Shown piece after piece: positions 1 through 5,154 of a stretch of 9,780 nucleotides of DNA. The stretch is from Chloroflexia bacterium (GTDB lineage Bacteria > Chloroflexota > Chloroflexia > Thermomicrobiales > UBA6265), in NCBI GenBank assembly GCA_013696525.1, contig JACCYK010000159.1:1-9780 (forward strand), read 5' to 3'. Under the pieces are notes generated by a model that ran no database searches, was not told the DNA's origin, and was given only the letters and a program-made list of their open reading frames with translations. Made by a program: the position numbers and the translations under genes. Each line of letters opens with the position of its first letter. Positions within the stretch are counted from its first letter, which is position 1.

Positions 1-157
1 CCGCTGCTCGTCACGGGCCGGATGACCGACACACCTTCACGACTCACCGCTCGTACTTCGGACTTGGCCGGATCGACCTTGGCGGTGTACCATACCGCGC
101 CCACGCGGTCGGGTGTCCTGTTCGCAAGTTGCATTGAACGGAAACGGGGTCAGCGAC
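1..157. other. Left-edge non-coding stretch with a weak promoter candidate
   Basis: I see no supportable gene here. Two + frames are open from the window edge to about 134-177, but neither gives a recognisable protein, so the tail of an upstream gene cannot be ruled out. A weak sigma-70-like pair is visible: TTGGCC at 64-69 and TACCAT at 88-93, spaced 18 bp, each matching 4 of 6 consensus bases. It would start transcription near position 100 and give a leader of about 58 nt to the permease start at 158. The promoter is a low-confidence inference. Confidence 0.3.
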
Positions 158-946
158 GTGCGGCTCTACTTTGAGGTGGCGCGCCGGTCGTTCCAGCGCC
201 ATCTCACCTACCGGGTCGCCACCCTGGCCGGGTTGTTCACCAACGCGGTCTTCGGCATCTTCTTCTCGTCGGTCTACCGCGCCTTTTATCAAGATGGCGA
301 ACGGGGAGTGGTGGCGGATTTCACGCTGCCCGAGATCCTCACCTTTGTCTGGATCGGCCAATCGCTGCTAATGCTGGTCTACCTCTGGAATTGGTGGGAG
401 GTGGCGGACTCGATCAGGACCGGCGATGTAGTCAGCGATCTGATGAAGCCGATGGATTTTCAACTCTACTGGCTGAGCCGCGACCTGGGCCGGGCCTCCT
501 GTCACTGGTTGACGCGGTTTGTCCCAACCTTCGCCATGGGGGCTCTGCTGTTCGATCTGGCCTGGCCGGGGACGATCTCCACCTGGCTGGCCTTCTTCAT
601 CAGCGTCAATCTGGCGATTTTGGTCAGCTTCGGCTGGCGCTTTCTCTTGAACCTATCCGCGTTTTGGCTACTAGACGTGCGCGGCATCAACACGATAGCG
701 GTCCTGGTGTTGAATTTCTTCTCCGGCTTGTTGGTCCCGATCGCGTTCTTCCCCGGCTGGTTGCGGACCGTTGCCGAATGGCTGCCGTTCCGGGCGATCG
801 TGATGGTGCCGGTGGAGGTCTTTCTTGGCCAGCGGACGCCGCAGAGCGCGCTGCTGATCCAGGCGTTTTGGGTCGTGGCCCTGCGGCTCTTGGGCCAGGT
901 CGTCCTGAACGCCGCCGTCAGGAAGCTGGTGGTGCAAGGTGGATAG
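158..946 (+). CDS. ABC-2 family permease, first subunit (COG4587/DUF990 type)
   Basis: Integral membrane subunit of an ABC exporter whose substrate is unknown. With the GTG start at 158 the protein has 262 residues and about six hydrophobic segments. The clearest are near residues 20-40, 58-78, 148-178 and 190-212. The stretch GDVVSDLMKPMDFQLYWLSRD after the second segment is the cytoplasmic loop typical of COG4587 permeases. The reading frame can be extended to a GTG at 113, adding 15 residues of non-membrane sequence. I prefer 158 because the protein then begins MRLYFEVARRSF, the usual start of this family. The gene is the first of a four-gene unit and overlaps the next gene by 8 bp, which suggests translational coupling and a heteromeric permease. 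The family call is firm; the substrate cannot be read from the sequence. Confidence 0.88.
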   Translation: MRLYFEVARRSFQRHLTYRVATLAGLFTNAVFGIFFSSVYRAFYQDGERGVVADFTLPEILTFVWIGQSLLMLVYLWNWWEVADSIRTGDVVSDLMKPMDFQLYWLSRDLGRASCHWLTRFVPTFAMGALLFDLAWPGTISTWLAFFISVNLAILVSFGWRFLLNLSAFWLLDVRGINTIAVLVLNFFSGLLVPIAFFPGWLRTVAEWLPFRAIVMVPVEVFLGQRTPQSALLIQAFWVVALRLLGQVVLNAAVRKLVVQGG

Positions 947-1754
947 TCAGATCGGGGCCGAGCTGGCGATCTGCCGCCGGCTGGTCGGCGCCCGGCTCCG
1001 GGGACAGATGCAATATCGAGGCTCGTTCATCGCCCAAATCGCCGGCAACTTCGGGGTGAATTTCGTTGAGCTGATCGCGATTCTCATCCTGTTTTCGCAC
1101 TTTGGCGCGATCGGCGGCTGGGATGTCGGCGAGGTGGCGTTTCTCTACGGCCTCAGTTGCACGTCCTTCGGCATCGCCCACCTGCTCGGCTCTGGCTTCT
1201 CCTCCTTCTCGACCCTGATTCACCAGGGGACGTTTGATCGGGTCTTGGTGCGGCCGGTCGGGACGCTGCTGCAAGTGCTGGCGGCAGAGATGCAAATCCG
1301 GCGCCTGGGCGAAGCCCTTCAAGGTGTCCTTGTCCTCGGGGCGGCGATCGGGTTCGTTGGTATTGAGTGGACCGTGGGGCGCTTGGTCTATCTGCCAATC
1401 GTGCTGGCGAGCGCGGTGCTGCTCTACGTCGCGCTGTTCGCCATCGAAGCCACGGTCTGCTTCTGGACCACCCAGGCAACGGAAGTTCTCAACGCGTTTA
1501 CCTACGGTGGGTCCGACATGGCGCAGTACCCGCTGCACATCTACGACGGCTGGCTGCGCGGCTTGTTGCTCTTCGTGGTCCCGATCGGGTTTGTCATCTA
1601 TCTGCCGTCGCTGTATTTGTTGGACAAGCCGGACCCGCTCGGCCTGCCGGGCTTCGTTCCGTTTCTGGCACCGGTGGCGGCGCTCGCCTTCGCGATGGCC
1701 GCGGCCGCGCTCTGGCGGCTTGGCGTACGTCACTATCGAAGCACCGGATCGTAG
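939..1754 (+). CDS. ABC-2 family permease, second subunit (COG3694 type)
   Basis: Second membrane subunit of the same exporter, 271 residues, starting at a GTG inside the end of the upstream gene. Hydrophobic segments lie roughly at residues 34-55, 66-85, 128-146, 149-172, 205-226 and 239-260. The stretch GTFDRVLVRPVGTLLQVLA followed by RRLGEALQG is characteristic of COG3694, the usual partner of COG4587 permeases. The two permeases probably form a heterodimer that works with the ATPase encoded 9 bp downstream. A purine-rich stretch (aggaag) lies about 12 nt before the start, but coupling from the upstream gene probably matters more. Substrate unknown. Confidence 0.88.
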   Translation: MDSQIGAELAICRRLVGARLRGQMQYRGSFIAQIAGNFGVNFVELIAILILFSHFGAIGGWDVGEVAFLYGLSCTSFGIAHLLGSGFSSFSTLIHQGTFDRVLVRPVGTLLQVLAAEMQIRRLGEALQGVLVLGAAIGFVGIEWTVGRLVYLPIVLASAVLLYVALFAIEATVCFWTTQATEVLNAFTYGGSDMAQYPLHIYDGWLRGLLLFVVPIGFVIYLPSLYLLDKPDPLGLPGFVPFLAPVAALAFAMAAAALWRLGVRHYRSTGS

Positions 1755-1763
1755 GGGGCGGGG

Positions 1764-2768
1764 ATGATTACGGCGCGGGGTCTCTCGAAGAGCTATTGGG
1801 TGGCGCGGCACCGGCGGGGCGCCCTGGGCGCGATGCGCTCGTTGGTTGACCGATCGGGCCGCGAGGTGCGGGCGGTGCGCGACATCTCGTTCGACGTCGC
1901 GGCGGGGGAGATCGTCGGCTACGTCGGGCCGAACGGCGCCGGCAAATCGACCACGATCAAGATGCTGACCGGGATTTTGGTGCCGACCGCGGGGGAAGCC
2001 ACCGTCGCCGGGTACGTGCCGTGGAATCAACGGAAATCGCTGGCCAGCAAGATCGGTGTCGTCTTTGGCCAGCGGACCCAGCTCTGGTGGGACTTGCCGC
2101 TGATCGAATCGCTGGAGCTGCTGCGATTCGTCTACCGAGTGCCTGTCGACAGGTTCCAGGCCAACCTGACCGAGATGCGGTCGTTGCTCGATCTCGATCC
2201 CTTTTTGGAGACCCCCGTCCGCCAGCTCTCGCTTGGACAGCGGATGCGGGGCGATCTGGCCGCCGCCGTGTTGCACGAGCCGCCGTTGCTCTACCTGGAC
2301 GAGCCGACGATCGGGCTTGACGTCGTCGCCAAGGCGCGAGTGCGGGAGTTCCTGGCCCGGATCAACCGGGAGCGCGGGGTGACGATCCTGCTGACGACGC
2401 ACGACCTGGCCGACGTCGAGCACCTCTGTCGCCGGATGATCATCATCGATCGCGGCCGTTTACTCTATGATGGGAGTGTCGAGGCATTGCGGCAGCGCCA
2501 CGGGAGCCACCGCACGTTGGTGGTGGACCTCGAGGCCGGGGCCACAATCGACGGCTTCGTCCGCGACGGGGTGGAGCTGGTGCGAGCGGATGGCCCGCGC
2601 CGGTGGCTCCGGTTCGATCGCGAGGCGGTGTCGGCGGCGAGCCTCATCTCAAGCGTGGTGGCGCGGGCGCCGGTGGTCGATGTCGCGATCGAGGAGCCGG
2701 CGATCGAGGATATTATCCGGGGAATCTATGAAGGCGGGCTCCGTGCCGAGCCCGCGGTGAGTGAGTGA
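1764..2768 (+). CDS. ABC transporter ATP-binding protein (COG4586 type)
   Basis: Cytoplasmic ATPase that powers the two-permease exporter, 334 residues. The nucleotide-binding domain is complete: Walker A GPNGAGKST at residues 55-63, Q-loop Gln103, signature LSLGQ at 155-159, Walker B LLYLDE at 175-180, D-loop GLD at 184-186 and the switch His213 in TTHDL. The roughly 30-residue insertion between the first strand and Walker A, and LSLGQRMRGDLA in place of LSGGQ, are normal for COG4586. Residues beyond about 240 form a C-terminal extension. The start is an ATG preceded 5 nt upstream by a GGGGGCGGGG tract, a strong ribosome site. The end of the gene lies in a GTGA tandem repeat that runs into the next start. 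The assignment is secure; the exported substrate is unknown. Confidence 0.92.
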   Translation: MITARGLSKSYWVARHRRGALGAMRSLVDRSGREVRAVRDISFDVAAGEIVGYVGPNGAGKSTTIKMLTGILVPTAGEATVAGYVPWNQRKSLASKIGVVFGQRTQLWWDLPLIESLELLRFVYRVPVDRFQANLTEMRSLLDLDPFLETPVRQLSLGQRMRGDLAAAVLHEPPLLYLDEPTIGLDVVAKARVREFLARINRERGVTILLTTHDLADVEHLCRRMIIIDRGRLLYDGSVEALRQRHGSHRTLVVDLEAGATIDGFVRDGVELVRADGPRRWLRFDREAVSAASLISSVVARAPVVDVAIEEPAIEDIIRGIYEGGLRAEPAVSE

Positions 2769-2772
2769 GTGA
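2757..2772 (+). repeat. Tetranucleotide repeat GTGA x4 across an ATPase stop codon
   Basis: Four perfect GTGA units. They encode the last residues of the ATPase (Val-Ser-Glu), contain its TGA stop at 2766-2768, and end 3 nt before the GTG start of the next gene at 2776. Because the unit is 4 bp, gain or loss of one copy would shift the frame of the ATPase terminus and change the spacing to the next start. The purine-rich repeat may also serve as a weak ribosome site for the downstream gene. Confidence 0.8.
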
Positions 2773-2775
2773 AGC

Positions 2776-3147
2776 GTGTCATCGCCCGAGTCTGTTGATT
2801 TGTTGTCCGGGGTGCGGACCCCCATCTGTGTCGATTGCGGCGAGACGTTTGCGCGGGCGCCGGAGGAAGCGGCGGGGCGCCATGACCCGGCGTTGCCGCT
2901 GTCGGCGCGGTGCCCGGCCTGCCGCCAGCACCGGCGCGACGCCCTCAATGCCAGCCGATTGGCGGCCTATGCCACGGGCGTGGCCGGCGCCGCGCCCTGG
3001 CCGGCGCCGGGCCCGGAAAGCGGCAACGGACGCCTGCACAACGCGAGGTGTGCCGCCTGTAGCCGTTCGATCCGGCTCCCCTTCCGGCCCAGCGGTGATC
3101 GTCCCGTATTCTGCCGGGCCTGCCTGCAAATGCGCCACGGGCAGTGA
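2776..3147 (+). CDS. Small protein with two zinc-ribbon-like Cys clusters
   Basis: A 123-residue soluble protein with no signal peptide or membrane segment. It has two separate four-cysteine sets. The N-terminal set is C18-x2-C21 and C46-x2-C49, starting CVDCGETF and ending CPACRQHRR. The C-terminal set is C92-x2-C95 and C113-x2-C116, enclosing LPFRPSGDRPVFC. Both look like zinc ribbons. The second resembles small bacterial zinc-ribbon proteins with an LPFxPxxDRPVxC core. A Pro/Gly/Ala-rich linker (about 66-86) separates them. The GTG start lies 7 bp after the ATPase stop, so the gene is probably co-transcribed with the exporter. No catalytic motif is visible; a nucleic-acid or protein-binding role is possible but is inference. 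The cysteine pattern supports it as a real gene rather than a chance frame. Function unknown. Confidence 0.75.
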   Translation: MSSPESVDLLSGVRTPICVDCGETFARAPEEAAGRHDPALPLSARCPACRQHRRDALNASRLAAYATGVAGAAPWPAPGPESGNGRLHNARCAACSRSIRLPFRPSGDRPVFCRACLQMRHGQ

Positions 3148-3162
3148 GTTTCCGCGGCCAAT

Positions 3163-3181
3163 TTCCTCCGTGAAGGAGGGA
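3163..3181 (+). repeat. TGAA-type hairpin, possible truncated repeat unit
   Basis: A small hairpin starting 16 nt after the stop of the zinc-ribbon gene. The stem is CCTCC (3165-3169) with GGAGG (3175-3179) around the loop GTGAA, extendable by a T-G and a T-A pair. Three bases later comes TTCAGC (3183-3188), the same hexamer that follows the hairpin-3 spacer at 3328. It may therefore be a degenerate third copy of the palindromic unit described at 3192-3357. It could also help end the exporter transcript, although no clear T-run follows. Confidence 0.45.
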
Positions 3182-3191
3182 TTTCAGCGTG

Positions 3192-3357
3192 GCCAAGCTC
3201 GGGAATGAATCCCCAAGCTGAATACACGAACCCGGCTGAAGCCGGCTCATCGCGAGAATCTGGCGCCATTGTCAATGAAACAGCGGTGGAGGATCATCCC
3301 CAGCGCCCTTCAGGGCGGTTTGTAATTTCAGCTCGGGGATTCATTCCCGAGCTTGGC
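3192..3357. repeat. Mirror-image pair of REP-like palindromic units
   Basis: Two 54-nt units face each other across a 58-nt centre (3246-3303). Left unit: a 31-nt arm (3192-3222), a 9-nt spacer, then hairpin CCGGC-TGAA-GCCGG (3232-3245). Right unit, on the opposite strand: the same arm (3327-3357, 30 of 31 identical), a 9-nt spacer, then hairpin CGCCC-TGAA-GGGCG (3304-3317 read in reverse). The hairpin stems differ while pairing, loop and spacing are kept. Each arm is itself an imperfect palindrome of the AGCTCGGG...CCCGAGCT type. This organisation fits repetitive extragenic palindromes paired as a BIME, which are usually spread by REP-associated tyrosine transposases. That class assignment is an inference; no transposase is in the window. 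Confidence 0.72.
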
Positions 3358-3401
3358 AACAACAGACACCGTTCTGGAGTCGAACGGTGTCTGCTGTTGC
3401 C
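3355..3401 (-). terminator. Strong hairpin ending the aminotransferase transcript
   Basis: Two 20-nt arms (3355-3374 and 3382-3401) enclose a 7-nt loop and begin 11 nt after the stop codon of the aminotransferase. One position differs between the arms. In the minus-strand transcript it is a G-U wobble, so the whole stem pairs; in the plus-strand transcript it is an A-C mismatch. This asymmetry supports a role in minus-strand RNA. There is no U-run after the stem, so it may be a 3' end protector or a Rho-assisted terminator rather than a classical intrinsic one. Its outer arm shares 3355-3357 with the right repeat unit. Confidence 0.65.
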
Positions 3402-3412
3402 TCACGGTCGAG

Positions 3413-4837
3413 TCAGCCGTCGATCTCAATCGCGAACTCCCGTTCGGCAGTGGTGAGGCTTTCGTCGGCGATGGCGACCATCCGGTCCAGCTCGGCGGTG
3501 GTGACCACCAGCGGCGGCGCGAAGTGCATCGTGTCCCAGGCGCGGGTGACAATGCCGTGGTCCACCAGCAGCTCGCCGACGCGCTTGATGAAGCCCGCTT
3601 CCTTGCCGAATTTTTGCTTGGTTTCCTTGTTCCGCACCAGCTCGATGCCGCACAAGAGGCCAATACCGCGGACATCACCCACGGTGGGATGGGCCCGGAG
3701 CTCTTCCAGCCGGGACATCAGGTAGGCGCCGCGCTCGGCCGCCGCCGCCGAGAGGTTCTCATCTTCTAAGATTTCGATGTTCTTAACCGCCGCCGCCGCC
3801 GCCGCGGCATGCCCGCCGAAGGTCAAGAGGTGACCGAGGGCGACTTCTTTCTTCTCTTGGAAGTCGGCGAAGAGCGACTCGCGGACGGCGGTCGCCGCGA
3901 TCGGGGCGTAGCCGGAGGACAGGCCCTTGGCCATGGTCATCAGGTCGGGGACGAAGCCGAATTGCTCGGTGGCAAACATCGTCCCGGTGCGACCGAAGCC
4001 GTTGATGACTTCGTCCGCGATCAGGAAGACCCCGTGCTTGTCGCAGATTTGGCGAAGGGTTTGCCAGTATTTCGGCGAGGGGACATGGACCCCGGCGGCG
4101 GAGGAGACCGGCTCGCCGATGACGGCGGCGACCGTCTCCGGTCCCTGGTTCTCGATCTCTTGCTCGACGTAGCGGGCGGCCATCAAGTCGCCCGCCTCGC
4201 CCTCGAGCCCGAAGTCGTTGCGATACCGGTTTGGCCCGGGAACGTGCGATACCCCGTACATGAAGGGGCCGAAGTACGCCTCGTTGCGGATCGCGGTCAG
4301 ACTCATCGCGCCGTGCGTCATCCCGTGATACGAGCCACGGCGGGCGATGATCTTGTAGCGGCGGGGGAAGCCGCGCATCGCCTGCACCTGCTTGGCGATC
4401 TTGATCGCGGTCTCGACCGCCTCCGAGCCGCCGGAGCTGAAGAAGAAGCGGTTGAGATCACCGGGGGTGATGCTGGCAAGCTTCGCCGCCAGCTCAATCG
4501 CTGGGCCGGTGGTGTAGCTCGAGGCGGAAGCGTAGGCCAGGCGGGTCGCTTGCTTGGCGTAGGCTTCGGCGATTTCGGCCCGGCCGTGACCGGCGTTGAC
4601 GACCCAGAGGCCGGAAATGCCGTCGATGTAGGAGCGTCCCTGGATATCCCAGAGGGTCGAGCCCTCGCCGCGATCGAAGATGCGAAGTCGCTCGCCGGTG
4701 AACTCGTCCCAGGCCAACTGGTGGATCCAGACATGGTCGCGGGCGGTTTGAGACAGTGCGCCCGCCGCGTCCGGCGATGCCGGCTCATGGCCGTTAGCGC
4801 CTGCGGATTGCCGGGTCGTCAAAGTGTCGCTGACCAT
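3413..4837 (-). CDS. Class III PLP-dependent aminotransferase
   Basis: Predicted cytoplasmic pyridoxal-phosphate enzyme that moves an amino group, probably from an omega-amine or diamine donor to pyruvate or another keto acid. It has 474 residues. Visible motifs are SSGGSEAVETA at 134-144 (cofactor phosphate loop), SYHGMTHGAMS at 169-179, GEPV at 241-244, IADEVINGFGRTG at 273-285 with Asp275 binding the pyridine nitrogen, and MAKGLSSGY at 302-310 with Lys304 as the Schiff-base lysine. The start at 4837 has GGAGG 9 nt upstream on its strand; the frame extends to 4894, but those 19 residues lack a ribosome site. An unusual run of seven alanines follows FGGH where relatives usually have a Pro-Val-x-Cys-type sequence. 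The class is certain; the donor (beta-alanine, taurine, putrescine and others are possible) is not resolved. Confidence 0.93.
   Translation of the reverse strand: MVSDTLTTRQSAGANGHEPASPDAAGALSQTARDHVWIHQLAWDEFTGERLRIFDRGEGSTLWDIQGRSYIDGISGLWVVNAGHGRAEIAEAYAKQATRLAYASASSYTTGPAIELAAKLASITPGDLNRFFFSSGGSEAVETAIKIAKQVQAMRGFPRRYKIIARRGSYHGMTHGAMSLTAIRNEAYFGPFMYGVSHVPGPNRYRNDFGLEGEAGDLMAARYVEQEIENQGPETVAAVIGEPVSSAAGVHVPSPKYWQTLRQICDKHGVFLIADEVINGFGRTGTMFATEQFGFVPDLMTMAKGLSSGYAPIAATAVRESLFADFQEKKEVALGHLLTFGGHAAAAAAAVKNIEILEDENLSAAAAERGAYLMSRLEELRAHPTVGDVRGIGLLCGIELVRNKETKQKFGKEAGFIKRVGELLVDHGIVTRAWDTMHFAPPLVVTTAELDRMVAIADESLTTAEREFAIEIDG
3787..3804 (-). repeat. CCG trinucleotide repeat encoding an Ala run
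   Basis: Six perfect CCG units within the aminotransferase gene. On the coding strand they read as Ala codons and form most of a seven-Ala run after the FGGH motif. The tract lies over a conserved helix start in class III aminotransferases, so copy changes would add or remove single residues without shifting the frame. Confidence 0.8.
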
Positions 4838-4893
4838 GAACCGAGACCTCCAAGACAGTGCCAGTAGCGGACGAACATTCAGCCGTCGCGGCA

Positions 4894-4902
4894 ATCATAC
4901 CA
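4894..4902 (-). promoter_or_regulatory. Extended -10 promoter candidate for the aminotransferase
   Basis: On the minus strand the sequence TGGTATGAT is an extended -10 element (TGn followed by TATGAT, 5 of 6 consensus). It would place the RNA start near 4887 and give a leader of about 50 nt before the ATG at 4837, with the GGAGG site inside it. No good -35 hexamer is found 17 nt upstream, which is common for extended -10 promoters. Confidence 0.42.
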
Positions 4903-5020
4903 AGGAACAGGGGACGCCGACCGGAAACTCGTCGATGACAGCGGCCGCGGTCGGTCCGCGGGGAAAGCCGGAGCCGTTGGATTTTGAGCATCTCCTCCAA
5001 AGAGGTATCGCCCGGCTTCG

Positions 5021-5032
5021 CCAACCGGTTGG
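5021..5032. promoter_or_regulatory. 12-bp perfect palindrome, candidate operator
   Basis: CCAACCGGTTGG reads identically on both strands and ends 4 bp before the TATGCT hexamer of the transporter promoter candidate, so it lies over the -35/-10 spacer. Efflux genes are often repressed by TetR- or MarR-type dimers that bind such sites. The palindrome is seen; the operator role and regulator are inference, and no regulator gene lies in the window. Confidence 0.4.
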
Positions 5033-5033
5033 T

Positions 5034-5042
5034 TGGTATGCT
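5034..5042 (+). promoter_or_regulatory. Extended -10 promoter candidate for the MFS transporter
   Basis: TGGTATGCT gives an extended -10 (TGn plus TATGCT, 4 of 6 consensus) that would start RNA near 5049, about 105 nt before the chosen start codon. It shares TTGGTATG with the promoter candidate of the divergent aminotransferase on the other strand. No convincing -35 hexamer is seen. Confidence 0.33.
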
Positions 5043-5043
5043 T

Positions 5044-5092
5044 CCCGTGGCCGTTCCTGGCAGAGGTATTGCGGCGTGGCAATCCTCACGGG
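5044..5092 (+). promoter_or_regulatory. Foldable leader upstream of the MFS transporter
   Basis: The outer stem CCCGT (5044-5048) with ACGGG (5088-5092) encloses a small stem GCC-GTTCCT-GGC (5050-5061) and a longer one. The longer stem pairs GAGG and ATTGC (5063-5072, one bulged T) with GCAATCCTC (5079-5087) around a 6-nt loop. Together this makes a three-way junction. It matches no riboswitch class I recognise. The promoter candidate would start RNA at the edge of the outer stem, so only the inner stems are certain to be transcribed from it. A chance fold in GC-rich DNA is possible. Confidence 0.3.
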
Positions 5093-5154
5093 CGGGAGCG
5101 GTTCAGCGGTCGCGTTGCCGTCGCCGATTTCGGAACAGAAAGGTCATGCACCCG

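Larger units (their letters stand above)
4838..5154. other. Divergent intergenic control region
   Basis: No supportable gene lies in this 317-bp gap between the divergently transcribed aminotransferase and transporter genes. It holds the ribosome site of the aminotransferase (4847-4851), one extended -10 candidate per strand, the inverted repeat CCGCGG-N5-CCGCGG at 4945-4961, a 12-bp palindrome at 5021-5032, and a leader able to fold at 5044-5092. Open frames run through the gap in line with the transporter frame, up to 4984, but the upstream residues look unlike the family. Confidence 0.6.

Noticed and set aside
2226..2240. ABC signature LSLGQ instead of LSGGQ as a possible defect
   Set aside because: LSLGQRMRxDLA is the normal form in COG4586 ATPases; all other catalytic motifs are intact.
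918..2423. 501-codon open frame on the minus strand
   Set aside because: It is antisense to the second permease and the ATPase, has an Arg/His/Gln-rich composition without any motif, and arises from codon bias in GC-rich coding DNA.
3163..3401. Palindromes considered as a CRISPR array
   Set aside because: There are only two full units, in opposite orientation, with no regularly spaced direct repeats or unique spacers and no cas genes.
3809..4867. 352-codon open frame on the plus strand
   Set aside because: It is antisense to the class III aminotransferase, whose motifs are complete on the minus strand.
4945..4961. CCGCGG-N5-CCGCGG as an operator
   Set aside because: CCGCGG is itself a common GC-rich palindrome, so two copies 5 bp apart are weak evidence; it is noted only in the description of the intergenic region.
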